From assembly GCA_020091685.1 (NCBI GenBank), contig CM034599.1, positions 26,907,922 to 26,971,921 of the forward strand: a stretch of 64,000 bases of DNA, in the 5' to 3' direction. The stretch comes from Lutjanus erythropterus. Lineage: Eukaryota; Chordata; Actinopteri; Lutjaniformes; Lutjanidae. The notes below the pieces were generated by a model that was given only the letters and a program-made list of their open reading frames with translations, did not search any database and was not told the DNA's origin. Numbering within the stretch: position 1 is the first letter of the stretch; every line of letters starts with the position of its first letter. Made by a program: the position numbers and the translations under genes. This document shows, in pieces, positions 50,151-60,700 of this stretch.

Positions 50151-53105
50151 CTAAAGACCTTGTTCGAGCCTCTGGTCCAGTTGATCAAGGAAACATTTGA
50201 CAAACTCATGAGCTTTCATGGTCTCCTCAAAGACGGGTAGGCTGCAGTTGAGAGAGTTTTCTGTTGCGTTTAAGTATTTCTTTATATCCAAAGCGTACTG
50301 GCTGGCTTTCTCCAGCTCCTCCGTCAGGTCCGGGGCCAGCTCAGACATTTTAGGCAAGTAGCAGCAAAAGGAGGAGACTTGGGCAGTGAGGTTGTCCTGC
50401 TGCTGCCCCACATACTGTTCGATGTTCAGGTTCTGGCAGGTAGTGGTGGGAAATAGTCCAGGTCCATTCTGCAGGACACAGACTTGATCAGTACATGTGC
50501 AATACTACTATTCATTATTATTATCATGTACAATATTATGTTTAATATATTTTAAAATAATGCAATATTATGTTTAATATTGTGCAATACTGGCTTAATT
50601 ATCAGATGCAATATTATTTTAATACTTTTCATTATCACTGCAAATGTTACTTTCAATGTCATGGCCAATACTACTTTTCCTATTTTAGTTAGCTTTTTTA
50701 CTTATTTTACTTACTGTTATTGTATTAGGCAATCTTTTTGCATTTACTCTTTATACACTTAATATGTTATATTTCATTTTATATTAAATTTTCTATTGTT
50801 TTTATTCTTATGTTGTAATTTTGGAGCATCCTCTGGAACAAGAATTTCCTTTTGATCCTTTATATTTCTACCTCTCAACATTTCAGAAAATGTACTTTTT
50901 ACTCCATTACACTGATCTGTCAGCAGTAGTTTCTGGTTCTGGTTACTCAGTTTATAAAACATAATGTGTTGCTCCAGATTAATCTACCCAAAAGTGTGAA
51001 ACAGTTATAACTGGACCAAATATAACATTACAGCACCACTTACATGTTAATGCATCAATAATAATGATCAAATATGCAACTAACTGGAATCATTCTACAA
51101 AATGAGTAGGATACTTTCTTTTACATTTGATACTTTAAGTAGCCTACACTTTGTCCTGAACAGGGCTGGGTAGTAAGAGATTACATGTAATCATGATAAT
51201 ATAATCAAATTCTAAAAAATAAGTAACTATAATCAGCCCATATGACATTTGAAAAAATGTGTCATTAGAATTACATTTTTAAGGACTACTTGATTACATT
51301 TTACATATATATATCTGCTGCATATTCTTTTTTTTTTTTAAAAATCGCAAATATGATACATAGGCTGAATATTATAATAGTACTGTACATCAAAATAAGT
51401 TACTCCTCTCAGGTTGCCAGTTTTGTTGTTTCTTTACTGGTCATTTACTGATAATTTATGGATAATGGAGTTTTTATTCCTTTTTATGTACATGGAAGAT
51501 GACCATTTTGAGAAAGAGCTCCCCTTACTCTTTTCGTAAAGGGGTAAACTGTAAATGTTAAATATGCTAAATGTGTTTTATTCGCATTGAAATTCTTTTG
51601 AGATGTTTAAAGGAAAAAAAGAATACTTGTGGGGCTCAAATTTATCCAAATATCCAAAAATATCCAATGTATTACATTACTAATTACAAAAAATGCCATG
51701 TAATTTCTATTTAGTAACTGACAACATTTCCAAGTAATCTGACCCAACCTTGGTCCTTAAAGCTGATGTAATTTTAGGGACAGGGCACAAGATCAGCAGC
51801 AGCCAAATGCCAGTAAAATAAGCAATCCCATGTGACTGGACAAAAAAGTTAATTCTGGACCCCGCTTAGGTCACATTGCAAATGAATGCAAGACTTTTAC
51901 TTGTAATGGAGTGTTTTAGATTGGGTACCACTTTACGATAAACTACCCTTAAAAATGATTTATAAATGTGTTATAATTAGGTCGTTAATTAGTTTGTAAA
52001 CACTATAATCATTAATAAGCAATTATAAATAAGTAGTAAAGTAAAAATAATGTGGGCTCATTACTTGACAAGATCCTGTTACTATTAAGATATGCTGAGG
52101 ATGATTAAATGATTTATTAACAAATATGTGAAGAAGCTGACAGATATAAATGCTGCTGATGGAGAAGACAAAGTAAGCGTAATAAGCAATGAAATTTGAG
52201 GCTTATCAGTTCAAATAAATGTGGTCTCGCTATCTGGCGAGCAACAGGTCACTGTTGCCTTTTTTATGGAATGTGTTGTAACAGGCTATTAATGATTTAC
52301 ATAATATTTACAACAATTCAGAAATCATTCATAAGCGTAGTCCTTTTGTAACGTGGTACATTATATTGCATTCCTAATTTTACTTCAGTGACTGATCTGG
52401 AACTTTCTTTCTCTACTGATAATTACAGTCCTAACACCAATGAAGGCGCTTGAACAATGGAAGCAATATATTGACTGTGACCATTTCAGCAGGAAACGTA
52501 GACTATAAACTAATCTCCTTATATTTCACTGATGCTCTCAGTGGTAGGCTACCGTTTTTAATTAAAAAAAAACAACAAAAAACAGATTACGCCTAATATC
52601 ATTTTGATTGTACTGAATGTACATTGTAATTCTTGCATATTTCTTGAGCACTCAAAGAAAAAGTTTCAGTAACAACAGGAACAAGTCGTGCATGTAAAAA
52701 TAAATAAAGAAATTTGATTAAGCACCAAAAGTCTTACGAGTTTGCCCAGAGCGATCTTCGTCTCGTTCTGCATCATCTGGATGGTTAGGTTCAAGGCGTG
52801 TTTGTCACCGGTAGGTGCGCAGGCTGCATGTGCAGCGAGCAGGAGGATGAGTACAACTGCGACAGAGAAGGACACACATTTGAGATGAATTAGACTTGAT
52901 TACACACACACACACACACACGCACACACACACACACACACATGCACACACACACAATCTGCAGTCACTACTAGAGAGTTTTTGTGTTGCGCAACTAATC
53001 AGAGGCAAAACTTGCAGGTTTTAGTTGTAGGACTGCCTGTTCTCAAAATAGACGCTGCGGGACGTGAAACCGCACTTGAAGATGCTTACCAGCACGGCAA
53101 TCCAT
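50151..53105 (-). CDS. Secreted class I cytokine-like protein A (IL31-locus candidate)
   Basis: Not recognised as a named gene. Three coding exons on the minus strand: about 53105-53090 (16 nt), 52856-52738, 50468-50151; intron phases 1 and 0. They encode 150 residues. Residues 1-19 form a signal peptide (hydrophobic run VVLILLLAAHAAC). The mature chain is predicted helical, with five N-glycosylation sequons (Asn28, 36, 71, 112, 119) and cysteines 56, 80, 81, 120, 137. It ends in an amphipathic helix around HEFVKCFLDQLDQRL. Size, secretion, helical character, a tiny first exon and phase 1/0 introns match the LIF/OSM/IL31 type of four-helix cytokine. Position supports this: between mlxip and lrrc43 and antisense to them, like mammalian IL31. 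The family assignment is inference; the gene model itself is sound (all splice sites canonical). Confidence 0.7.
51161..51752. mobile_element. hAT-type MITE in intron 2 of cytokine-like gene A
   Basis: A 592-bp element from CAGGGCTGGGTAGTA to TGACCCAACCTTG-like GACCCAACCTTG, ends imperfectly inverted. Flanking 8-mers GTCCTGAA (51153) and GTCCTTAA (51753) differ at one base, fitting an aged target duplication. The interior has runs of ATTACATGTAATC type. Non-coding. Confidence 0.8.
52902..52956. repeat. (CA)n microsatellite in intron 1 of gene A
   Basis: CA run broken by CGCA and TGCA units, in the 230-bp first intron of cytokine-like gene A, about 45 bp from the exon 2 acceptor on the minus strand. 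Confidence 0.9.
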
Positions 53106-53566
53106 GACGCCAGGAGGTTTTAGTCAGTCAGTAGCAAGCTCTGTGATGTGCCCCTTTCTCTGGTCCAGCTTTCGAGGATCATTTTTATTAGGACTCCGTA
53201 GATAATCATCTTAAATATTTTCCCTTGCGTTGCGTGTATGGCCGTCACAGAAAGAGTCATGCAAGTTTAGGATTCAGTTTTACCCTCTGGGGGTTCCCTC
53301 TTTCTAGGATTCTCTCTCCTAGACAAAACCTACACATACCGTAAAGAGCAAAAGTCTGATAAAATCTTTACAACTCAAAAGGTGTGAAAATTCACAGTTT
53401 ATTAAAGAGGGGTGTTTTACCGTGATATGATGGTATCAATAATCGTGTAAATAAAAGATAAATGTGTACATATACAAAAATAAATATAATATTTGTTTTG
53501 CTGTCTTTGTGAGGGACAGGTTTAATTCATCTTAAGACATTTCAGCATTGCAACGACGTTTTGTGG

Positions 53567-53962
53567 TTAAAGAGACAGTTAACCTAAAAATTAAAATTCA
53601 GTCATCTACTCACCCTCATGCCAATTCAGGGTCAAGTTTTGTTTTTTTTTTGTTTTTGTTTTTTGCAGAATCTCCCAAACAATGTACGTGAATGGTGACC
53701 CGTTTTCAACGTTAAAAAATCAACCCAAAAACAGTCCCATAAAATGCCTCCATACTGCTCGTCTGGAGTAATCCAGTCCAATCCAAGTCTCCTAAAGCAA
53801 AATGACTAAAAAAATGTTTATTTACACCATGTTTTAGCATATTTTCTTCCTGTGAAACTCCAACAGTGTTTTATGGACTAAAAACTAAATGTGACCTTCA
53901 ACCAGCATGAGGGTGAGTAGATAAAGACTGAATTTTCATTTTTGGTTGAACTATCCTTTTAA
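53567..53962. mobile_element. TTAA-flanked MITE
   Basis: TTAA at both ends. Left arm has TTAAAGAGACAGTTAACC and ATTCAGTCATCTACTCACC; right arm in reverse has TTAAAAGGATAGTTCAACC and ATTCAGTCTTTATCTACTC. Same family as 6604-6837 with a longer centre (CAAACAATGTACGTGAATGG). Confidence 0.85.
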
Positions 53963-54129
53963 GACTTGGTTTTACGGTCAAGGTGAGAATTATGTTCAGG
54001 TTGGTTAGGGCTGGGATTAGGCATGAAAAAGAGATTAAGTTAAGTTTAGTGCTGCAACAGTGTGTCAATTAGTTTATTAGTCAACTGAAAGAAAATTAGT
54101 TGCCAACTATTTTGATTATTGATTAATTA

Positions 54130-54890
54130 AGTTGAGTAGTTTTTAAAGTAAAAATATCAAATGTTTGCTGATTCCAGCCTCTTAATTGTGTTGGTTTGCT
54201 GTTTTTCCTTGTCATTTATGATAATAAATGTAAAGATTTTTTGAGTTTTGGACTGCTGGTGAAAATGATGATGAAGTGTAGAAAGCCAAGTTTTCTGCCC
54301 AGTGATAGGTTTCACCACTAAGGTGCACTGTGTCATACATGACATTTGCTGGTGAAGAATCATTTAATTGTCTTCTTTGCTGTGACATCAAAGAGTAAAG
54401 AATTATTTTTTAAAAATAAAATATTTTATTATTGCCAATTCATTTTTTAAAAAGTCATGAAGCCTACATTATCAGTATAGTCAGAAAAAAAACAAAAAAG
54501 TCATACATTTGCTGGTTCTAGCTCCTTAGATGTTTGCATTACTGCTTTTCTTAGTCACTTATGATAGCAAATGATGATGTTTGGGGTTTTTTGGACAGCT
54601 GGTTTGACACGAAGCAACTTGAAGATGTCACTTTGGGGTCTGGGAAATTGTAATGAGCATCTTTCACAATCTTTTGACAAAGTTTTTTGCCTAATGATGG
54701 GTTTCACCACTGAGGTGCACTGTAATAGAGACATGTTATATGCTGATGAAGAACTGTTTAATTGTTGTCTTCACAGTGAGATCAATAATTAAATAATTCT
54801 AAAAAAAAAAAAACAACAACAATAGACAAGCAGTTCACATAAAATATTCTGTTACAATCAATTTATTTTTTAAAAAGTAATGTAGCCACA
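54130..54890. repeat. Degenerate tandem duplication 3' of cytokine-like gene B
   Basis: Blocks recur in the same order about 380 bp apart: TTTGCTG(A/G)TTC (54172, 54508), TTTCACCACT(A/G)AGGTGCACTGT (54310, 54703), GAAGAA(T/C)(C/T)(A/G)TTTAATTG (54355, 54747) and TTTTTTAAAAAGT (54445, 54865). The left part derives from a hAT-type MITE, but the shared block extends beyond it. Confidence 0.7.
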
Positions 54891-54977
54891 ACAAACAAAC
54901 AAACAAATAAATAAATAAACAAATAAATAAATAAATAAATACGTTGTCCAAAGTGTTTTCAGTGAAGGCCATAGCCT

Positions 54978-56427
54978 TCACACACAGGTGATGTTTGCAA
55001 AGTCCTGCACCCATTTTCTGGCAAAGTAAATGATTCGGAGGCCAGTTTGTTTCTTACTGTAATCATGTGAAGTTGAAACATTTCTGTGGCACTGTGTTGG
55101 GATGTGTTTGGTCACGTGCTTGAACTCATTATGAAAAGCTCTAATGTTTCCCATGATGAGGTCCTCCTGGTCCCTCTTAACGAGGTAACTGATGATTGTT
55201 GGTATGTGCTTGTCGAGGTAGTCGGTGATTGCACAGATCGAGGCACTGATTTCTTCGGCGGTGTTTCCCACAGGCAAAGTTATTCCCTCGATGGGCTCCA
55301 AACTTTTTGAGTCATTGTCTGTCTGTGGTTTTTCAGGAAACATGATCTTGCTCTAGAAAGAAAGTGCGAGTCATTAAAGTTGGCAATGGAGCACACAACT
55401 GAGAGGCTGTAAGCTGTCAAAACTTTTATAATTGGTTGAAAAGGTCCCTCCATCTATGGTGAGGAGGTAATGTGACTTTGTAGTGCCTTTTTGTTGTGTT
55501 ACCTAAATTGGCCTTGACCACTGAACACATCTCCAATTAAATTAAAAGTGCAAAAATATAAAGAAGTTGTCAAAGCAAGACTATGTTCTGTGTCACTTTC
55601 AATGCACTGTATAGTTAATAAACTTTAAATATGATGTGTTTACGTACGTAGTCATCTTCTGCCGTCTGTAGATTACACAGAGATTGTGCAATCCTCCTCA
55701 TTTCTTCCTGAAGCTTCTTTGTCTCAGTTTGCTTTAGTGGTTGTGAGAGTATAAAGGAGCTGTGCAGCATTACCACAATGCAGGAAAGCAGGAGTTCTGC
55801 AGGAGGATTTACAAAGAAAATATGGTGTCATCATATACAAAGCAGGTCAACAGAAGCTTTCTTAAGTCTAAATCTAATCAACATCAAAGAGTCAATACTC
55901 AAGATTTTATGGAGAGAGAATAATAGACTAAAGACTTCCAGAAACAACTGTGGTATAAAGAACGACTTCATTTTATTTTCTGGCCTTCATCAGGTTCACG
56001 CAAATGAAATGTTCTGTGTACCACAAGTCTTACTGGAGTTTTAACCTCTTCTTGCCTTTGCCATGCACCTTGAAAGTAGGCAAACTTGTGCCAGAAATCC
56101 CTGTTCATTTTCTAGAGAACAGTGGAGTTTAAGGTAATGTTGCTGAAAAGCTAATCTCAGATTTAAGGTAGGCTGCCTTCAGACATCTCAGTCCATCGGT
56201 AATCAGGCAGCAACTATAAGGAAATAAACTGTTGGTAAAGCAGTAAAATGTTACCGTTTGAGCAATTCCTTAAATAATTATTTGCAATACTTCTAAAATC
56301 ACAACATAGTTATCATGCTAATCTACACACAGGTATACCGAGTTTTTAATTTTCTTACTCACTACAGAAAGAAAATCCTTAATTATTTCACTTTTTTAAA
56401 AGACAGCTTACCTTTACGAAGAGACAT
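54978..56427 (-). CDS. Secreted class I cytokine-like protein B (IL31-locus candidate)
   Basis: Not recognised as a named gene. Three coding exons on the minus strand: 56427-56412 (16 nt), 55796-55648, 55352-54978; phases 1 and 0, 179 residues. Signal peptide about 1-23 (ELLLSCIVVMLHSSFILS). A first amphipathic helix follows (TKKLQEEMRRIAQSLCNL), then a linker and a helical segment (AEEISASICAITDYLDKHI, TIISYLVKRD). A further helix holds NIRAFHNEFKHV and a last helix RIIYFARKWVQDFAN, with sequons NVS and NIT near the C-terminus and four mature cysteines (residues 46, about 95, 145 and 178). The four-helix layout and the short basic-aromatic last helix suit an IL6-family cytokine. Gene A has the same 16-nt first exon and intron phases but little residue identity by eye, so an old tandem duplication is likely. 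Alternatives: an M17/LIF-like cytokine, or another secreted helical family. Gene model strong, family inferred. Confidence 0.72.
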
Positions 56428-56483
56428 GGTTTGACTTCCGTCTTTTTGCTGAGTTTATGCTCTGACAGTGGCACACTCCATGC

Positions 56484-56490
56484 TTATATA
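56484..56490 (-). promoter_or_regulatory. TATA box of cytokine-like gene B
   Basis: On the minus strand CGATATATAAGCATGG contains TATATAA, about 57 bp upstream of the start codon. A transcription start near 56458 would leave a 5' UTR of about 30 nt, as in many inducible cytokine genes. A palindromic AP-1 site TGAGTCA lies farther upstream at 56947-56953. Confidence 0.6.
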
Positions 56491-57639
56491 TCGGAAGACG
56501 GGATTTTTTTATCGCATAGCAGTTCAATGGTTGACGTCTTTGTGGTATTATCATACAAAAATCAAGTACATGTTTCTGTTTTGCAATGGAGGGCACCCAC
56601 AATGCTTTAATGTAAGGAGGTTAACTCTACCACAAAGTTATCTAAGGCCTCTGATGTTTATCAGGTAAATGAAAAGCAAAACCCAGTAAACTCTGCTGTC
56701 TGAAAAAGTTTAACTGCCATTTGCCACAAAAATTTAAACTCAGACAACTTGACTGCAGAGGTATTCTAGAAATTGTTGTGTCAGAGAGAATGGTATTTGA
56801 TGTCAAGCATGTGAGAGAGAAAGTAAAGTTTTAAAATGTGTGGCTGTGTGGCTGCAGCCTTCCTCCCATTTCCTGCTTTTCATTTACAATCTGCATTCCT
56901 TTCCATGATCCTGTGGCAGCATTTTGGATGCTCAAATATACACTACTGAGTCATGTTGATGTGACTGATGCTTTTACCATGACACAAAATTTATTTGATG
57001 ATGAATTTCCTAGTTATAGGAGACCTGTCTCTGAGAAACAGTTAGTGTGGAAGTGTGGATAACACACCAAAGGGTGTTTGCTCCCCATATGTAGCAGGTT
57101 CTTTGAGGTACCATCGTTAATGGCAAACTGAGATACATCAATGCATATGTTTTTCAATATCTGCACGTATTAATGGATGAATTTTACTGTCATTGCTGAT
57201 GCCCAACTTTTACTTTGGTACCATCATGAGGTTGATATTTGCATATTTTGGTGAAATGCCTCAACAAAAGACATTTATATTTTTTCACAGTGATCATATT
57301 GATATGAAATATTTGGGTAAACCAATGATACTAGTTAATGACCTGTTACATTTAGTGAAGCAGAGCCTTTCCAGTGAGACAACATGCACAATAGTAGTAT
57401 CCTGACTCTGGCTGAACTGAATGTAATAGAATTTTTTTTATATATAAATATAGTTTTGTTTTTTTATTCAGTAGTATGAAATATGATTTTTAAATATGAA
57501 ATAATTGTACTCAGCAGGAAGCAGTCATTCCCTACAGCAGGGGCATTTTGTTCAAGAGAACCATTTTTCCCAGCAGAAAACACAGATGAGCTGAAACAAG
57601 TTTTTCTCGGACACTGAAGCCCTGCAGTGAGCCCCAACT
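56491..57639. other. Head-to-head spacer between gene B and lrrc43
   Basis: No gene seen. It is the shared upstream region of the minus-strand cytokine-like gene and plus-strand lrrc43. Apart from the AP-1 site, the TATA box and the X-box at 57640, no repeat or motif was recognised. Confidence 0.5.
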
Positions 57640-57652
57640 GTTGCCAGGCAAC
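57640..57652 (+). promoter_or_regulatory. RFX X-box upstream of lrrc43
   Basis: GTTGCCAGGCAAC, a perfect inverted repeat of the RFX half-site GTTGCC with a one-base spacer, 146 bp upstream of the lrrc43 start codon. X-boxes of this kind mark motile-cilium genes controlled by RFX2/RFX3 and FOXJ1, and LRRC43 is such a gene. Confidence 0.8.
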
Positions 57653-57797
57653 CAACAGCCAGGTGTAAACAAAAAAAAAAATACCAGGAGCTTTTTCCCT
57701 GAAAGTCTGGCCAAAGAAAAAGTAACCAGTGCATGCTATAGCTGCTATGTTTTTTCTCCATTTTACACATGTCATACTGTAACTACTGTTGATTGGC

Positions 57798-60700
57798 ATG
57801 AGCTCAAACAGACTTTCTGCTGTTTTAGAGAAGCAGATTCACCGCCTGTGTCTGAATGACTTTCCATGTGGACATGGCAGCTGGGTGAGTTTTTTTCAGC
57901 TGTAAATTAATTGCAGTGTTTTCTAGATTATTTTAATGTCCTCATGTCCATCATAGTAATTTAAAGCGGTCTCATCACTTCTTAATGTTGACATGTCCAC
58001 CCTATTATTATCAGTCTCTTGTTGCTATAGAGCGGATCTTTCGGACTATAGAATTATTTTCTGGGTGTATGCATTAATTATCTGTATATGTGTTTGTAGC
58101 ATGATGGGACTGCAACTTTCATTTTGTTGTGCAGTCCTGTTTTGTATAATGACCTTGATACTTTGCTTATTGTATGAGATACTAATAAACCAGTGCTCTA
58201 CAACCTTTACTGTTAAACAATCCATTTCTGACTGACAAAGAAATTTTAAAATTTATCTGGAGCTACCACTATTAAGTTTTATATTTTCCTCTGAGACTTT
58301 TCTTTTTTCGTTTATTTGGATTTGGGATCTGTAGTTATCTTAAGACTCAAGACTAGCCATGGCCATAGAAAACTTTTTTTCAGTCATTCTATAAGCTAAA
58401 CATTTTTACCATTTGAGAATAAGAATCACTTCATGCCTACATCCATAAGTGAAAATTAAAATATTAAAATCAGAACCATTATTCATTTCCATTTAATTAT
58501 TTGTCAAAACTACAGGGAGCCACTGCAGAGGGGCAAAAAGTCATATGTGGCTCTGAGGCTACAAGCTGCTGACCCCTGTAATAAACAGTTATTATATTCC
58601 CAGAGAAAGACACAAGACAGTACAGAGGGAGCAGGGACAGAGGAGACAGATGCCCTTCTGGATCTGCTGAGCTGCCCTCACTCTCCATGGATGTATGATG
58701 AATCATGGAGCTCTCAAGCCTCGGCCCTGAGACAGCTGGCTGTGCTCACACCTGAACGCCTGGACACTGATTTCATTTATAATTACTTTACTGTACTTCG
58801 TGTTGTGGACAGAAACGTAAGTGTACTGTTTTTTCCTAGATCCAAATGATTTTTAAGTTTGATTCAAACCACTCACCGATTTTCACCTGACCAGACCCCA
58901 AGCCTTTTTACAGTGTTTGATAAAACTGGTAGAACATTTAACTTACCTGTTTTATACAATTTCATTAAGAAAATAAGAAATTAAAATGCCAAGCATATTG
59001 TTATTTCAGCTGAGGTGATGCATGTAGCCTGTTGCAGTTGCTATTGCTCATTTTCTCATTTTCTTATTTTTCCAACTTACGGTATTGGTGGTCAGCACGA
59101 CCCCACTTTGAAGAAGCAGCAGGAATACTGGTGTAGAAAGCTGAGGAATGTACTGCTGTGGACAGGGTCAGCAACAAAGTATACTGTAGCCACCTAAAAA
59201 AAACAAAAAAAAACAATGGAAGTTTTAGTGTATGCTATGTTAAGAATTCTTTATAGCATTACCTTTCTGTCAGACAGCCTTTTCTGACAGGTAATTGCTG
59301 TTATCTCTCCAAACCCACCAGACTCCGTTTGCAAAATAGTAATTTTAGCTTACAGAACACAGGAGTTGGAGGGCTACTGCTGCCTTGATCAGTTAGGTTG
59401 TTTGTGTTATTATGTGACTTAGATGTTTTAAGAGGTTAGTTTGGATTCACTGAGGAAGACAAATTACTGTTTTTACCAAGAGAATCTGGCGTTCCTCTGA
59501 TGGCCGAGGGACTCTGAGCAACCACTTAGATGGTCTGCAGCTGATCTTGTTCAAAGCACAAAGAACAAAGTCAATTACTGCTTGATGCTTTTACATGATT
59601 GCGAAAAGTTGCATGTGATGTTTTGTCTATGTTGTGTTCAGGTATCAGTCATTGACAACGGCCTGTTAAAGTTCTCAAAGCTGGAGGAATTGGTGCTGAG
59701 TGCCAACAATATCTCAAACATCCCCGCAGAAAACCTTCCCAGCACTCTGAAAGTGAGTCTCAGTCCTGCACCAGCTCACTCTTCAGCTTATCAGATCGTG
59801 TGAACTTTCAACAGATTCCTCCATTTGTCACGAAAGGGTGATTTACAGCTGAATCATAGGGGGTAGAAAATTCATAGTGTTCATAGTGCAACATAACTGA
59901 CAATTTTTTAACTCAAACACTGGGTTGCACCAACAAAGATTAACTTAATCTAAGACTAGTTCTCATCAGAGTCCAGATTTAAAGTTGAGCAGAGCTCTGC
60001 TGCACAATTTAAAACTGGGCTAGTCATCTTGAGAAATTAAACCTGACCTCATTATCAGCAGAGGAGGCTAATAAATTAGGAGCTCCTTTAACTCTTGATG
60101 AACTTAAGTTATCTTTAGAAAAAAACGAATAATGGTAAGTCACCAGGAATGGATGGTGTCTATAGTGACTAAGCCTAAAACTTAAAACCACTGAGGGGCT
60201 GCATAGATGGGCTAATAACTTAGTTGACGCGCTTGCCGTGTGCCGCTTCATTATGTCCTGTGAAATAAAAACATCTTCGTCATTGATTTTTGTGGATAAT
60301 TTATTGCTCACTGTACTGGTCTTCAGTGTGTTACATGCAAGAGTCCAAAGTCAGTGTGCATCAAGATCCATAAATCCAACAATCACAAATACATCAACAA
60401 AAGCTTCACCTGGCGTGGTGTGCCAGTGTAGTGATGTGAAAAAACTATTTGTAACACCTGTTGCCTGACGAAAGGTTCCTGCCTAAGTAAACATGTGACC
60501 CCCAAACACAAAGGTGACACCTAGAAGACAACTTACCTACATACATACACACACCTCTTGAAATTTTACCATCCTGAGGTTTACTTAAAATTGTGGACCC
60601 TCTTAGGACCACCACTGCTAGAGATGTTTACTTCAACTATTCAGAAAGGATCATTTGGAAGAGATGTCAGTACAGCACTAATAACACAAAAAAGGATAAG

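Larger units (their letters stand above)
53106..54977. other. Spacer between the two cytokine-like genes
   Basis: Contains the promoter of gene A (AATAAAAATG-like TATA candidate on the minus strand near 53185), a 396-bp TTAA MITE (53567-53962) and a degenerate duplication (54130-54890). An AAAT/AAAC microsatellite is at 54892-54941. TTTATT at 54862-54867 reads AATAAA on the minus strand about 110 bp beyond the gene B stop and is its probable polyadenylation signal. Confidence 0.55.

Noticed and set aside
50151..56427. Naming the two cytokine-like genes il31 or m17
   Set aside because: Position and exon layout fit, but residue similarity by eye is too weak to choose a name.
58516..58603. lrrc43 exon 2 starting at the first AG (58516)
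   Set aside because: From that acceptor the frame set by exon 1 meets a stop; the acceptor at 58603 after the MITE is in frame and better placed.
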